A stretch of DNA of 64,000 nt from Chromobacterium violaceum ATCC 12472 (GTDB taxonomy: Bacteria > Pseudomonadota > Gammaproteobacteria > Burkholderiales > Chromobacteriaceae), in assembly GCF_000007705.1 (NCBI RefSeq), contig NC_005085.1, positions 2,613,752 through 2,677,751 on the forward strand, in the 5' to 3' direction. This document shows positions 41,029 through 51,703 of the stretch, one piece after another. Each line of letters starts with the position of its first letter. Positions within the stretch are counted from its first letter, which is position 1. The notes beneath the pieces are model-generated. The model saw nothing but the letters and a program-made list of their open reading frames with translations, made no database searches and was not told the DNA's origin. Both the position numbers and the translations under genes were made by a program.

Positions 41029-41601
41029 TCAGATGAACTCTCCCGGCGGCAGATCGAGATTGATCTCGGCGCCCTGAAACGAAGCCGCGGCCGCCTGAGC
41101 CCGCCCGGACAGCAGCTCCAGCACCACCGCCTTGCCCAGCATGTCGCTGCGCAAGGCATTTTCATCTCCATTGGCAAGCAGCACGACGTCGGCCGCCTCC
41201 CACCCCGCTGCCGCCCGGTAAAATGGCAGCAAGCCGGCATCGCAGGAAAAGGCGGCGATATCGTAACGGCCGCAGTCCCTTAGCCAGTCCGACGCGGCCT
41301 TGACCGCGCGCGCGCCCAGTCCGCGCCCGCGCATGGCCGGATGGGTGGCGACGCAGCTGAGGCTGCCAAGCGCGTAAGCCTGCCCCTGCTGCGCGATGGA
41401 CTTTCCCAGCACCGCCGCATAGGCGGCAACTCTGCCGTCGCCGTCGAGCAGACAGAAGGACTGGGCGTCAAGCTCGGCGCGGTGCAGCGTTTCGTCCAGG
41501 TCGGCCTCTCCCTCGCATTGATAGGCCAGGTGCAGCATGACATTGATTTCCCGCCGCAAGGCCTGCGGCAGTTCCTGGTAGGGGGCGGTCGACACTTCCA
41601 T
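41029..41601 (-). CDS. GNAT-family N-acetyltransferase
   Basis: 190 residues from MEVSTAP (41601). Motif A SLSCVATHPAMRGRGLGARAVKAA carries the acetyl-CoA P-loop (RGRGLG); FYRAAAGWE is motif B. The substrate is not predictable. It lies directly after the acnB terminator in the same direction. Confidence 0.82.
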   Translation of the reverse strand: MEVSTAPYQELPQALRREINVMLHLAYQCEGEADLDETLHRAELDAQSFCLLDGDGRVAAYAAVLGKSIAQQGQAYALGSLSCVATHPAMRGRGLGARAVKAASDWLRDCGRYDIAAFSCDAGLLPFYRAAAGWEAADVVLLANGDENALRSDMLGKAVVLELLSGRAQAAAASFQGAEINLDLPPGEFI

Positions 41602-41660
41602 TTCGCGTCCTGTTGATGCGTCACCCGGATTGGGCCGAAAAACGCCTCGCCAGTTCCCGC

Positions 41661-41695
41661 AAAAAAAACGCCGCCCGCCCATGCGGGCGAACGGC
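41661..41695 (-). terminator. Rho-independent terminator of acnB
   Basis: On the - strand, GCGCCGTTCGCCCGC-ATG-GGCGGGCGGCG followed by TTTTTTTT (A-run at 41661-41668). Lies 29 nt after the acnB stop. Confidence 0.88.
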
Positions 41696-41723
41696 GCCAT
41701 CACCAAGGTAATCGGTTCGGCTA

Positions 41724-44312
41724 TCAGGCCTTGCTGGCGGCCAGCTCCTGATATTCAGCGATTTGATCGAAGTTCAGGTACTTGTAAACTTCGGCGCCTT
41801 TCTCGTTGATGATGCCGATGTTGGACTGGTACTCCTCCACGGTCGGGATCTTGCCCAGCTTGGAGCAGATCGCGGCCAGCTCGGCGGAACCCAGGAACAC
41901 ATTGGAGTTCTTGCCCAGGCGGTTGGGGAAGTTGCGGGTGGAGGTGGACATCACGGTCGCGCCCTCGCGCACCTGCGCCTGGTTGCCCATGCACAGCGAG
42001 CAGCCCGGCATTTCCAGGCGGGCGCCGGCGCGGCCCAGCACGCCGTAGTGGCCTTCCTCGGTCAGCTGCTTGGCGTCCATCTTGGTCGGCGGGGCCACCC
42101 ACAGGCGCACCGGGATATCCGCCTTGCCTTCCAGCAGCTTGGACGCGGCGCGGAAGTGGCCGATATTGGTCATGCACGAGCCGATGAACACTTCGTCGAT
42201 CTTGGTGCCGGACACTTCGGACATCAGCTTCACATCGTCCGGGTCGTTCGGGCAGGCGACGATGGGCTCCTTGATCTCGTTCATGTCGATCTCGATCACC
42301 GCCGCGTATTCGGCGTCGGCATCGCCCTTCAGCAGCTGGCCGTTGGCGATCCAGTCTTCCATCGACTTGATGCGGCGTTCCAGCGTGCGCGCGTCCTGGT
42401 AACCGTCGGCGATCATCGCCTTCATCAGCGTGATGTTGGAGCGCATGTATTCGACGATCGGCTCCTTGTTCAGGTGCACGGTGCAGCCGGCGGCGGAACG
42501 CTCGGCCGAGGCGTCGGTCAGCTCGAACGCTTGCTCGACCTTCAGATCCGGCAGGCCTTCGATTTCCAGGATGCGGCCGGAGAAGATGTTCTTCTTGCCG
42601 GCCTTGGCCACGGTCAGCAGGCCTTGCTTGATCGCGTACAAGGGGATGGCGTTGACCAGGTCGCGCAGGGTGACGCCCGGCTGCAGCTTGCCCTTGAAGC
42701 GCACCAGCACCGACTCCGGCATGTCCAGCGGCATCACGCCGGTGGCGGCGGCGAAGGCCACCAAGCCGGAGCCGGCCGGGAAGGAAATGCCGATCGGGAA
42801 ACGGGTGTGGCTGTCGCCGCCGGTGCCGACGGTATCCGGCAGCAGCAGGCGGTTCAGCCAGCTGTGGATCACGCCGTCGCCCGGACGCAGCGACACCCCG
42901 CCGCGGGTGGAGATGAAGGCCGGCAGTTCCTTGTGCATCTTCACATCCACCGGCTTCGGATAGGCGGCGGTGTGGCAGAACGATTGCATCACCAGGTCGG
43001 CGGAGAAGCCCAGGCAGGCCAGGTCTTTCAGCTCGTCGCGGGTCATCGGGCCGGTAGTGTCCTGCGAGCCGACGGTGGTCATCTTCGGTTCGCAGTAGGT
43101 GCCCGGACGCACGCCCTTGCCTTCCGGCAGGCCACAGGCGCGGCCGACCATCTTTTGCGCCAGCGAGAAGCCCTTGCCGGAATCGACCGGGGACTTGGGC
43201 AGGCGGAATGCGGTGGAAGCCGGCAGGCCCAGCGCTTCGCGCGCCTTGGCGGTCAGGCCGCGGCCGATGATCAGGTTGATGCGGCCGCCGGCGCGCACTT
43301 CATCCAGGATCACTTCGGACTTCAGCTTGAACTCGGCCACCACGGCGCCGTTCTTCTCGATCTTGCCGGCGTACGGGTAGACGTCGATCACGTCGCCCAT
43401 TTCCAGCTTGGACACGTCCACTTCGATCGGCAGCGAGCCGGAATCTTCCTGGGTGTTGAAGAAGATGGGGGCGATCTTGCCGCCCAGCGTCACGCCGCCA
43501 AAGCGCTTGTTCGGCACGAAGGGGATGTCCTGGCCGGTGGCCCACACCACCGAGTTGGTGGCGGACTTGCGCGAGGAGCCGGTGCCGACCACATCGCCGA
43601 CGTAGGCGACCAGATGGCCCTTCTTCTTCAGATCGTCGATGAACTGCATCGGGCCGCGCTTGCCGTCCTCTTCCGGCTTGAAGGCCGCGTCGGCGCGGGT
43701 GTTCTTCAGCATGGCCAGGTAGTGCAGCGGGATGTCCGGGCGGCTCCAGGCGTCCGGGGCCGGCGACAGGTCGTCGGTATTGGTTTCGCCAGGCACCTTG
43801 AACACGGTGACGGTGATTTTCTCGGCCACTTCAGGGCGGCTGGTGAACCACTCGGCATTGGCCCAGGATTCGATCACTTCCTTGGCGACGGCGTTGCCCT
43901 TGTCCATCTTTTCCTTCACGTCGTGGAAGGAATCGAACATCAGCAGGGTTTTCTTCAGGCCGGCGGCGGCGATCTTGGCGACGGCGGGGTCGTCCAGCAA
44001 GTCGATCAGCGGCTTGATGTTGTAGCCGCCCAGCATGGTGCCGAGCAATTCGGTGGCCAGCTCGCGCGAAACCAGCGGCGACTTGGCGCTGCCCTCGGCC
44101 ACGGCGGCCAGGAAGGAGGCCTTCACCTTGGCGGCGTCGTCCACGCCCGGCGGCACGCGGTGGGTGATCAGTTCGACCAGCGTGGCTTCCTCGCCCTTGG
44201 GCGGATTCTTCAGCAGTTCGACCAGTTCTTCAACCTGCTTGGCGGACAGCGGCAGGGGCGGAATGCCCAGCGCGGCGCGCTCGGCAACGTGCTGACGGTA
44301 AGCTTCTAGCAT
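41724..44312 (-). CDS. acnB: Aconitate hydratase B
   Basis: 862 residues from MLEAYRQ (44312), the usual length for AcnB. An N-terminal HEAT-like domain is followed by a swivelling domain, then the catalytic core. Cluster ligands are visible in [11 protein letters not shown] and [14 protein letters not shown] (three Cys for [4Fe-4S]). Interconverts citrate and isocitrate in the TCA cycle; in many bacteria AcnB also binds RNA when iron-depleted. Divergent from a LysR gene; has its own terminator. Confidence 0.97.
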   Translation of the reverse strand: MLEAYRQHVAERAALGIPPLPLSAKQVEELVELLKNPPKGEEATLVELITHRVPPGVDDAAKVKASFLAAVAEGSAKSPLVSRELATELLGTMLGGYNIKPLIDLLDDPAVAKIAAAGLKKTLLMFDSFHDVKEKMDKGNAVAKEVIESWANAEWFTSRPEVAEKITVTVFKVPGETNTDDLSPAPDAWSRPDIPLHYLAMLKNTRADAAFKPEEDGKRGPMQFIDDLKKKGHLVAYVGDVVGTGSSRKSATNSVVWATGQDIPFVPNKRFGGVTLGGKIAPIFFNTQEDSGSLPIEVDVSKLEMGDVIDVYPYAGKIEKNGAVVAEFKLKSEVILDEVRAGGRINLIIGRGLTAKAREALGLPASTAFRLPKSPVDSGKGFSLAQKMVGRACGLPEGKGVRPGTYCEPKMTTVGSQDTTGPMTRDELKDLACLGFSADLVMQSFCHTAAYPKPVDVKMHKELPAFISTRGGVSLRPGDGVIHSWLNRLLLPDTVGTGGDSHTRFPIGISFPAGSGLVAFAAATGVMPLDMPESVLVRFKGKLQPGVTLRDLVNAIPLYAIKQGLLTVAKAGKKNIFSGRILEIEGLPDLKVEQAFELTDASAERSAAGCTVHLNKEPIVEYMRSNITLMKAMIADGYQDARTLERRIKSMEDWIANGQLLKGDADAEYAAVIEIDMNEIKEPIVACPNDPDDVKLMSEVSGTKIDEVFIGSCMTNIGHFRAASKLLEGKADIPVRLWVAPPTKMDAKQLTEEGHYGVLGRAGARLEMPGCSLCMGNQAQVREGATVMSTSTRNFPNRLGKNSNVFLGSAELAAICSKLGKIPTVEEYQSNIGIINEKGAEVYKYLNFDQIAEYQELAASKA

Positions 44313-44481
44313 GACTCGGGACCTTCTTGGCTTTGGTTTCGCAGGCTGCCGGCGCGGGCCGGCGGCTTCCACTTGCTGATTTCGCACCATCCCGCACTCT
44401 CGCTGCGGGATATGCACTTTGTAGTGACTGAAGATTACGCTTTTCGGCGCTTGCATACAAACGAGTAATCGCAACACGGAT

Positions 44482-44498
44482 TGTGAGTTAAAATCACA
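44482..44498. promoter_or_regulatory. Inverted repeat at the lysR start
   Basis: TGTGA-GTTAAAA-TCACA ends two bases before the LysR ATG. The arms are those of a CRP half-site but the spacer is 7 rather than 6, so a CRP call is not justified. May be an operator in the acnB/lysR divergent region. Confidence 0.4.
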
Positions 44499-44500
44499 GC

Positions 44501-45409
44501 ATGAGCGCTTACCCCCCTCTCAATTCTCTTCGCATTTTCGAGGCCGCGGCAAGGCTGGAAAGCTTTTCCGCCGCCGCCGGCGAACTCTTCGTCACCCATG
44601 GCGCTGTGAGCAAACAGATTAAGCAGCTGGAAGACTGGCTGGGCGTGCAGCTGTTCGAGCGCAGCGGCGGGCGCGTCAGGCTGACCGATGCCGGCTGGCG
44701 CTATCTGGTTCAGGTCCAGGACGGGCTGGATTTGATCGCCAACGCCACGTCACAGCTGCTGCAACCCAATCGCCAGCGCAGGCTGACCATCAACTCGACG
44801 CCCACCTTCGCGGCATTCTGGCTCTTGCCGCGGCTGGCAGGCTTCCGCTCCCAGCTGCCGGAGCTGGAGCTGCACCTGGTGACCTCCGACCGCGACCTTT
44901 CGCGGCTGGACGCGCCATTCGACGTAGCGATCCGCCGCGGCCCCGGCGACTGGCCCGGCCATATCGCCAAGCCTTTCCTGAAGGAGTGGGAGCTGCCGCT
45001 GTGCAGCCCGGCGCTGCTCAGCCGCCAGCCGCTGGCCCAGGCCGCAGATTTGACCCAGCACACCTTGCTGCATGCGGACACCCGCCCCACGGCCTGGCCG
45101 CGCTGGCTGACGCTGGCAGGCGCGCCCGAGCTCAAGCCCGCCTGCAGCCTGCATTTCGACAAGTTCTCCCTGGCGCTGCAGGCCGCGGTGGATGGATTAG
45201 GCGTGGTGTTGGGCCCGCTGCCCATGGCGCACGAACTGATAGCTGCCGGGAAACTGGTCTCCCCTTTGCCGGGTCCGGTGGTGACCGTGCGGGATTATTG
45301 CTGGGTGGTGCCGCGCATGTCGGCCGAAGACGCGACAGTGGCGACTTTTTGCCGCTGGCTGGAGGGCGAGGCGGAAAAGGCGGGCCTGTCAGGCGTTGAG
45401 AGTGGCTAA
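44501..45409 (+). CDS. LysR-type regulator, GcvA-like
   Basis: 302 residues. The N-terminal HTH has [24 protein letters not shown], the hallmark of GcvA/AmpR-like LysR proteins (AA.EL.VTHGAVS.QI). The effector domain follows from about 90. Divergent from acnB by ~190 nt, so acnB is a possible target. The last codons fall inside a copy of the dispersed repeat. Confidence 0.87.
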   Translation: MSAYPPLNSLRIFEAAARLESFSAAAGELFVTHGAVSKQIKQLEDWLGVQLFERSGGRVRLTDAGWRYLVQVQDGLDLIANATSQLLQPNRQRRLTINSTPTFAAFWLLPRLAGFRSQLPELELHLVTSDRDLSRLDAPFDVAIRRGPGDWPGHIAKPFLKEWELPLCSPALLSRQPLAQAADLTQHTLLHADTRPTAWPRWLTLAGAPELKPACSLHFDKFSLALQAAVDGLGVVLGPLPMAHELIAAGKLVSPLPGPVVTVRDYCWVVPRMSAEDATVATFCRWLEGEAEKAGLSGVESG

Positions 45410-45462
45410 CGAAATTCAGTTTGACGGCTGAGGCAAGGCGCGCCGACGCAGACCGCACCAGC
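45399..45462 (+). repeat. Dispersed ~64-bp repeat, copy B
   Basis: About 80% identical to 25721-25784. It begins within the last codons of the LysR gene and runs into the short gap before ddl, so the repeat may have supplied the stop codon. Confidence 0.65.
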
Positions 45463-45477
45463 GCGCAAAGGGCGCGG

Positions 45478-46578
45478 CTAGTACTGGCAACTGCGGCTCA
45501 ACGCTTCATCCATCCGGCCTTTCTCCAGCGCCAACTCTATCAGCGCGGTGATCAATTCCCGATACGACATCCCAGCCGCCTGCCACAGCTTGGGGTACAT
45601 GCTGATATTGGTGAAACCCGGCAGCGTGTTCAGTTCATTGATCACCACCTCGCCATCCGGCGTCAGGAACACATCCACGCGCGCCATGCCGCTGCACTCC
45701 AGCGCCTGGAAAGCCTCAATGGCGATGCCGCGGATGCGCTGGCAGGCCTCGTCCGGGATGTCGGCCGGCACTGCGACGCGGGCGCCGTCCTCATTCAGAT
45801 ACTTGGTGTCGTAGGCGTAGAACTCATCGCTCAACACGATCTCGCCGCAGCCGCTGGCCCGCGGGCGCTCGTTGCCCAGCACCGCGCATTCGATTTCGCG
45901 GCCTATCACCGCCTGCTCCACCAGGACCTTGTGATCGTAACGGAAAGCTTCGTCCAGAGCCGCGCGCAAATCCGCCTCCCGCTTCACTTTGCTCACCCCT
46001 ACGGATGAGCCCTGATTGGCCGGCTTGACGAACAGCGGCAATCCCAGCTGCTCGACGATGGCGGAGAGATCGGCGCCGGCGGCCTTGGATCGAGTCAGGC
46101 TGACGAAAGGAGCGACTTTGAGGCCCGCATCGCGCAACAGGCGCTTGGCCACGTCCTTGTCCATGCAAACCGCCGAACCCAGCACGCCCGCGCCGACGAA
46201 GGGGATGTTGGCCATTCGCAGCAGGCCTTGCAGCGAGCCGTCCTCGCCCAGCGTGCCGTGGACGATGGGGAAGGCCACGTCGATCTGCGCCAGCGGATGC
46301 GCATTCGCCGCCGTCTGCAGCTGGCCCGAACATTCGCCCGGCACCAGGGCCAGGTTTTCTCCGGACTCGCGCAAGGCGATGCGGCCGGGATCGTCGGCGT
46401 TCAGCAGAAAATTGGACGCCTGGCTGGCATGCCAGCGGCCTTGCTTGTCCACACCGATCAGCGAAACTTCGAAACGCTCGCCGTCTATCGCTTGCAGGAT
46501 ATTCCTGGCAGATTGCAAGGAAACCTCGTGCTCGGACGACTGTCCGCCGAAAATCAGACCCACCCGGATTTTGCCCAT
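45478..46578 (-). CDS. ddl: D-alanine--D-alanine ligase, DdlA type
   Basis: 366 residues from MGKIRVG (46578). ATP-grasp ligase motifs: [17 protein letters not shown] (N-terminal D-Ala site), [27 protein letters not shown] and [15 protein letters not shown]. Joins two D-alanines for peptidoglycan precursor synthesis. The length and inserted loops mark the DdlA rather than the short DdlB class. Not in a cell-division cluster. Confidence 0.93.
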   Translation of the reverse strand: MGKIRVGLIFGGQSSEHEVSLQSARNILQAIDGERFEVSLIGVDKQGRWHASQASNFLLNADDPGRIALRESGENLALVPGECSGQLQTAANAHPLAQIDVAFPIVHGTLGEDGSLQGLLRMANIPFVGAGVLGSAVCMDKDVAKRLLRDAGLKVAPFVSLTRSKAAGADLSAIVEQLGLPLFVKPANQGSSVGVSKVKREADLRAALDEAFRYDHKVLVEQAVIGREIECAVLGNERPRASGCGEIVLSDEFYAYDTKYLNEDGARVAVPADIPDEACQRIRGIAIEAFQALECSGMARVDVFLTPDGEVVINELNTLPGFTNISMYPKLWQAAGMSYRELITALIELALEKGRMDEALSRSCQY

Positions 46579-46649
46579 GACTGCCTTCAATATGAAAAAC
46601 AGGAACGCGGCATGATAATGTATTTTCGATGCCGCCACTCGGCCTGCGC

Positions 46650-48227
46650 CTACTCTTCGCCAGGCGCCTCGTCGGCGTCTTCGCCCTCGTCGCTTTCCAG
46701 CCGCAGCTGCGACGGCAGCTGCTTGTTGTTCCGTATGCCCAGCTTGCGCAGCTTCTCGGCGCTGGTCATCAGATTGCCGCGCCCGCTGGACAGCTGCTTC
46801 ATCGCGTCGGAGAAGGTGTCGCGGCTGGTGTCCAGCTGCTTGCCCAGCTTTTCCATATTGGCGACGAAGCCGACGAATTTGTCGTACATCGCCCCGCCTT
46901 GGCGCGCGATCTCCTGCGCGTTCTGGTTCTGGTACTCGTAGCGCCAGATGCTGGCGACGGTGCGCAGCGTGGCCAGCAGCGTGCTGGGGCCGACGATCAT
47001 GATGCGGCGCTCGAAGGCCTCGTTGAACAAGCTCATATCGTGCTGCACCGCCAGCAGATAGGCTGGCTCCACCGGGATGAACATGAACACGAAGTCCAGC
47101 GTGTTCAGCTTGTACAGGTCCTGGTAACGCTTGTCCGACAGCGTGCGGATGTGCGCGCGGATGGCGGCGATGTGGCCCTTCAGCTCGGCCTCGCGCGCCT
47201 CCTCGCCATCGGCCGCGGTGTAGCGGACGTAAGCGTTCAGCGACACTTTGGAATCGACCACCAGCTGCTTGCCTTCCGGCAGGTCTATCACCACGTCGGG
47301 CTGGTAGCGCTTGCCGCCGTCGTCGGTTTCCAGGATGTCCGACACCTGCACCCGGTACTCGCGGTCCTTGGTCAGGCCGGAAGTCTCCAGCACCTTCTCC
47401 AGCACCATTTCGCCCCAGGTGCCCTGCGCCTTGCTGCTGGCGCCGGTCAAGGCGTTGGTCAGCGCGACGGCGTCGTCGCCCAAACGGGTATTCAGCTCCT
47501 GCAGGCGCTTGAGTTCGGCCTCCAGCGTCAACCGCTCCTTGCTGTCCTTGTCGTAGGTGTCCTGCACCAGCTTGCCGAAATTCTGGATGCGTTCGTGCAG
47601 CGGGTTCAGCAGCGCGCCCAGATTGTTCTGGTTCTGTTCGGTGAAGCGCTTGGATTTTTCCTCCAGGATGTCGCTGGCCAAGGCTTTGAACTGGTCGGAC
47701 AGGGTCTGGCGAGCCTCCATCAACAGCGCCAGCTTTTCCTGGCTCTGCCGGCGCTCGTTGTCCAGTTGCGTGGCCAGTTCCTGCTCGCGCGCCGTCAGGC
47801 GCATGATGTCCTGGCCCTGTTGCAGGCTGCGCGCCTCCAGAGCCTCCAGCACCCTGCCCTGCTCTTCCCTCGCCGCCAACTGCGAGGCCAGTCCGCGCGC
47901 CTCCCGCTGCGACGCGTCCAGCGCCTGCTCGCGCTCCTGCAGCTGTTTTTCCAGCTCCGGCACGCGCTGGGCGCGGGCGATGTAGGCGCCGAGCTGGGTC
48001 TGGCTGTCGGCCAATTGCTGGCTCTGCGCCTGCAGCGCCCGATTCGCCTCCTGCTCGCGGCTCTTCGCTTCTTCCCATTGCGCTCGCTGCGCGTCCAGCT
48101 GCGCCTGCAGCGCCGCCGTCTGCTGACGCAACGACTCCAGCTCCCTGGCGCGCCGTCCGCGCGCGGCCCAGGCCGCGGCGCCGCCGCCCAGCAGGCCCAG
48201 CAACAGGCCGATCACCAACATTTCCAT
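46650..48227 (-). CDS. rmuC: RmuC-family DNA recombination protein
   Basis: 525 residues from MEMLVIG (48227). One N-terminal membrane helix, then ~200 residues of Gln/Glu/Ala-rich coiled coil, then the nuclease-like RmuC domain ([35 protein letters not shown]). E. coli RmuC limits rearrangements at inverted repeats. The very long alternative frame on the same strand across this gene is spurious. Confidence 0.93.
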   Translation of the reverse strand: MEMLVIGLLLGLLGGGAAAWAARGRRARELESLRQQTAALQAQLDAQRAQWEEAKSREQEANRALQAQSQQLADSQTQLGAYIARAQRVPELEKQLQEREQALDASQREARGLASQLAAREEQGRVLEALEARSLQQGQDIMRLTAREQELATQLDNERRQSQEKLALLMEARQTLSDQFKALASDILEEKSKRFTEQNQNNLGALLNPLHERIQNFGKLVQDTYDKDSKERLTLEAELKRLQELNTRLGDDAVALTNALTGASSKAQGTWGEMVLEKVLETSGLTKDREYRVQVSDILETDDGGKRYQPDVVIDLPEGKQLVVDSKVSLNAYVRYTAADGEEAREAELKGHIAAIRAHIRTLSDKRYQDLYKLNTLDFVFMFIPVEPAYLLAVQHDMSLFNEAFERRIMIVGPSTLLATLRTVASIWRYEYQNQNAQEIARQGGAMYDKFVGFVANMEKLGKQLDTSRDTFSDAMKQLSSGRGNLMTSAEKLRKLGIRNNKQLPSQLRLESDEGEDADEAPGEE

Positions 48228-48259
48228 CACAGACACCTCATTCTTTGCGCGGCCCGCCC

Positions 48260-48814
48260 TCAGGCGCCCGCCTGGCCGATCACAAAAGCCGCCCGCTCCT
48301 CGAGCGACCCGCGCGGCACTTCGATCAATATGTATCCCAAGCGGCCGTAGACGCGCTCCATCGCCACGCAAGTGCGCTCGGCCTCGGCCAAGGTCTGCCG
48401 GCGCTCGCTGTCCTGCGTGAAAATCTCCGGCCAGGGACGCAACAGAAAAACCTTCTCATAGCGAAACATGCAGGCCGCCTTTTCCATGTGCGCGGGGACG
48501 GGAAGCCCCGACAGCTCCAGATAACCGATGGTGTCCGGAATGCCTCGATCCAAAAACACGGGCCCCGCCTCCCGTTGGGCGTTGCTGAAATTGCGCATGT
48601 CCCAAGCCAGCATCTGCTCTGCGAACGCGCGCGGATCGACCCAGGGCAGCGCGTTGCCGCCTATCCGCTGCTGGTCCTGGATGATGGCCCGCCCCGCTTC
48701 TCCCTGCGTCGGATAACCCATGTTTTCCAACATCGTCAGCAAGGACGTTTTCCCCGCCCCAGGGCCGCCGGTCAGGACCAGCGGTTTCGCTTCCACGCCG
48801 TCCGCCGGCCGCAT
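48260..48814 (-). CDS. P-loop ATPase/kinase-like protein (AAA_28 type)
   Basis: 184 residues from the ATG that overlaps the recJ stop (TGATG). Walker A GGPGAGKTSLL at the N-terminus, LDRGIPDTIGYL as a likely Walker B/DR motif, and RYEKVFLLRPWPE. Similar small proteins are annotated as AAA_28 or 'ATP/GTPase, NadR/TTD14-like'. The substrate is unknown. Cotranscribed with recJ. Confidence 0.78.
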   Translation of the reverse strand: MRPADGVEAKPLVLTGGPGAGKTSLLTMLENMGYPTQGEAGRAIIQDQQRIGGNALPWVDPRAFAEQMLAWDMRNFSNAQREAGPVFLDRGIPDTIGYLELSGLPVPAHMEKAACMFRYEKVFLLRPWPEIFTQDSERRQTLAEAERTCVAMERVYGRLGYILIEVPRGSLEERAAFVIGQAGA

Positions 48815-50502
48815 CAGGCCGCGGCCCAATGCTGCAGGTAGACCTGCAGTTCCTTGCGTCCCTGCCATTCGTTGGCGATCAGCTGGTACACCGCCTGGAT
48901 GCGGTCCGGCAGCCAGTCGGCATGGTTGAACAGCATCGCGTCGAATTCGCAGCCTTCGCGCGCCAGGCGCAGCTTCAGGTGCTTGTCGCCGACCAGTTTC
49001 TGATTCACCACCATGAACTGGTCGTGGAAATACGGCACCGGGAAGCCTTGCCCCCACACCTCAGCCGCCAGCGTCTCGGCCAGTTGCAGGCTGAGGTCGC
49101 GCGCCGGCAGGCTGCCGTCGGTTTCTATCATCCGGGTCAGCTGCTTCTCGTCCAGCAGCTCGCGCGCCACCGCCTCGAACGCCTGCTGGAACTCGGCGAA
49201 GCGGCTTTCGTCCAGGCTCAGGCCGGCCGCCATCGCGTGGCCGCCGAACTTGAGAATCAGCCCCGGATGGCGCTTGTAGACCAGGTCCAGCGCGTCGCGC
49301 AGGTGGAAGCCGGGAATCGAGCGGCCGGAACCCTTGATCTCGCCCTCGTCGCCCGGCGCGAACACGATGGCCGGCCGGTGGAAGCGCTCCTTCAACCGGG
49401 AAGCCACAATCCCCACTACGCCCTGGTGCCAGTCATCGCGGTACAGGCTGAGCGTGTAGCGGTTGCCGGCGTCGATGCCGGACAGCGCCGCCAGCGCCTC
49501 GTCCTGCATGCCGGCCTCGATGCCGCGCCGCTCGCGGTTGAGCTTGTCCAGCTCCTGCGCCAGCCGCATCGCCTGCTCTTCATTGCTCGCCAACAGGCAG
49601 GCGATGCCCAGGCTCATGTCGTCCAGCCGGCCGGCGGCATTCAGCCGCGGCCCCAGGGTGAAGCCCAGATCGAAGGTGTTGGCCTTGTAGTGGGCGCGGC
49701 CGGCGACGCGGAACAATGCCGCGATGCCGGGCGCCATCCGCCCGGCCCGCATGCGCTTGAGACCGTTTTCCACCAGCGTGCGGTTGTTGCGGTCCAGCCG
49801 CACCACGTCCGCCACCGTGCCCAGCGCCACCAGGTCCAGCAGCACGCCCAGATTGGGCTGGGTCTGCTCGTCGAACACGCCGCGCCGGCGCATCTCCACC
49901 CGCAAAGCCATCAACACGTAGAACATCACGCCGACGCCGGCCAGGTTTTTCGACGGAAACTCGCAGCCGGGCTGGTTGGGGTTGACGATCAGCGCCTCCG
50001 GCAAGGTGTCGCCCGGCAAGTGGTGGTCGGTGACCAGCACCTCGATGCCGCGCGCCTTGGCCGCTTCCACGCCGGCGACGCTGGCGATGCCGTTGTCGAC
50101 GGTGACGATGATGTCCGGCCGTTTCTGCGCCGCCAGTTCGACGATTTCCGGCGTCAGGCCGTAACCGTACTCGAAGCGGTTGGGCACGATGAAGCCGATG
50201 ATGGCGCCCAGCATGGACAGGCCCTTCACCGCCACCGCGCAGGCGGTGGCGCCGTCGGCGTCGTAATCGGCGACCACCAGCAGGCGCTGCTTGGCGGCGA
50301 TGGCGTCGGCCAGGCGGCTGGCCATCGCTTCGACGTTCTTCAGTTTTTGATAAGGCAGCAGGCCCTTCAGGCCGTAGTCCAGCTCTTCGCTGTCGGCGAT
50401 GCCGCGGGCGGCGTACAGCCGCGCCTGCAGCGGGGTCAGGCCCTGGCCGAGCAGCTTTTGCTGCAGTTCGGCGGGCACTTCGCGGGTAACGATTTGCGAC
50501 AT
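48814..50502 (-). CDS. recJ: Single-stranded-DNA exonuclease RecJ
   Basis: 562 residues from MSQIVTR (50502). DHH-family motifs in order: VVADYDADG, VTVDNG, VTDHHLPGD, GTVADVV, and the DHHA1 motif GGHAMAAGL, followed by an OB-fold. A 5'-3' ssDNA exonuclease for recombination and mismatch repair. The 7-nt gap upstream and TGATG overlap downstream place it in a three-gene unit. Confidence 0.96.
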   Translation of the reverse strand: MSQIVTREVPAELQQKLLGQGLTPLQARLYAARGIADSEELDYGLKGLLPYQKLKNVEAMASRLADAIAAKQRLLVVADYDADGATACAVAVKGLSMLGAIIGFIVPNRFEYGYGLTPEIVELAAQKRPDIIVTVDNGIASVAGVEAAKARGIEVLVTDHHLPGDTLPEALIVNPNQPGCEFPSKNLAGVGVMFYVLMALRVEMRRRGVFDEQTQPNLGVLLDLVALGTVADVVRLDRNNRTLVENGLKRMRAGRMAPGIAALFRVAGRAHYKANTFDLGFTLGPRLNAAGRLDDMSLGIACLLASNEEQAMRLAQELDKLNRERRGIEAGMQDEALAALSGIDAGNRYTLSLYRDDWHQGVVGIVASRLKERFHRPAIVFAPGDEGEIKGSGRSIPGFHLRDALDLVYKRHPGLILKFGGHAMAAGLSLDESRFAEFQQAFEAVARELLDEKQLTRMIETDGSLPARDLSLQLAETLAAEVWGQGFPVPYFHDQFMVVNQKLVGDKHLKLRLAREGCEFDAMLFNHADWLPDRIQAVYQLIANEWQGRKELQVYLQHWAAA

Positions 50503-50510
50503 GTCTTCTT

Positions 50511-51509
50511 CTAGTACAGCGCCGCCAGCGGCAGCGCGCGTTTCCAGAACTTCCACAGGTCGACGGGCCTGAGCGTCAGCTCGAAGCCGGCCGGGCCGGT
50601 GGCGATCAGCGTCAATTGCTCCAGCTGGCGCCGGCGCAGGGCGGACAGCATCGGCGCGAACCAGTCGCGCTCCAGGCGTTCCAGCGTCTCGCGCCAGCCC
50701 CAGGCGTCGCGGTACTGCGCGGCGGCCTGCAGCGCGTCCAGCACCAGCAGACAGTCGTCGCCCGGCTCCAGGCCGTCGAAGGCGAACGGCGCGGCGTCCG
50801 CGCGCATGCCGGTCCGGCTCGCCAGCGGCAGCAGCGCCTCGTCGTCGGCCAGCAGCCTGGGCGCCGGAGCGCGCCACGCGCCGGCTTCGCCCTCGCCCCA
50901 CAGCCACACGCTGTTGATGGCCAGCTCGCCGCGCGCTTCGCGCGCGTCGTTGACCGGCTGAGTGTACAGCAGCATCTGCAGTTCGTTCAGCATCCGGCTC
51001 CAGGCCAGGCCGTCGGCGCCTTGCGGCAAGTGGCGGTTGATGTCCTCGCCCACCACGTCCCACAACGGCGTGAAGCTGGCCCGCAACGGCTTGTCCGAGC
51101 GCAGCAGCCAACGGCCGGGCTGCGCCGGATGGAAGCTCAGCCCGTCTTCGCCGAAGTGGCGGTTCAACGCTTCGGCCAGCTTGGCGGCCTCGTCCTGGCT
51201 GACCTGCATCACGCCGACGTCGGCCAGCAACGCGCGGTCGCGGTCCACCCTCAGATGCACCGGGTCGGCGAACAGCCAGTCTCCTTGCGCGGCATCCAGG
51301 CCGGTCTCGGCGGCGGCCAGCCGCGCCAGGCCAGTCGCCGGCGCGCCCCAGAGGCGGCCCAGGCACTCGGCGTGGCTCTCGCCGCAGCGCAGGAGGGCGC
51401 CCTTGCCCAGCAGCTGTTGCAGCGCAGGAACGCTCAGCCCCTTGCCGACCTCCGCGCCGTCGTGGGCGTCCAGCCAGCACAGGCCGGGTAACAACAGGGT
51501 CAATTTCAT
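50511..51509 (-). CDS. Uncharacterised protein upstream of recJ (phosphoglycerate-mutase-like annotation in relatives)
   Basis: 332 residues from MKLTLLL (51509). No clear catalytic motif is visible to me; relatives next to recJ in Neisseriales are commonly labelled as phosphoglycerate-mutase-like or regulatory, which I cannot confirm from sequence. A soluble protein, rich in Leu/Ala/Trp, with the pattern LLPGLCWLDAHDG at the start. First gene of the unit with recJ and the ATPase. Confidence 0.7.
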   Translation of the reverse strand: MKLTLLLPGLCWLDAHDGAEVGKGLSVPALQQLLGKGALLRCGESHAECLGRLWGAPATGLARLAAAETGLDAAQGDWLFADPVHLRVDRDRALLADVGVMQVSQDEAAKLAEALNRHFGEDGLSFHPAQPGRWLLRSDKPLRASFTPLWDVVGEDINRHLPQGADGLAWSRMLNELQMLLYTQPVNDAREARGELAINSVWLWGEGEAGAWRAPAPRLLADDEALLPLASRTGMRADAAPFAFDGLEPGDDCLLVLDALQAAAQYRDAWGWRETLERLERDWFAPMLSALRRRQLEQLTLIATGPAGFELTLRPVDLWKFWKRALPLAALY

Positions 51510-51703
51510 ATTCTTGCCAGATGGATTGCGAATGGCGGCCATTTTGGCCGCTGGTCATTTGGCTCGCGCATCATTCTGCGGCACACTGACGACTTTGCCG
51601 GAACTATCGCGCGGACCGCCTACCAAACATGATTTTGGCGCATGCACGCGCCGGAATCGGATCAATATTTTGCATAGGCAGGCGGCGCCTGCCCGGAAAA
51701 GTG

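Noticed and set aside
41763-44309. 848-codon + strand frame across acnB
   Set aside because: Antisense shadow of acnB with the same low-complexity composition.
44482-44498. CRP-binding site
   Set aside because: The spacer is 7 bp rather than 6 and the flanks do not fit; kept only as an inverted repeat.
46579-48078. N-terminal extension joining the ddl frame through rmuC
   Set aside because: The ddl gene starts at MGKIRVG (46578); the upstream part is rmuC read in the wrong frame.
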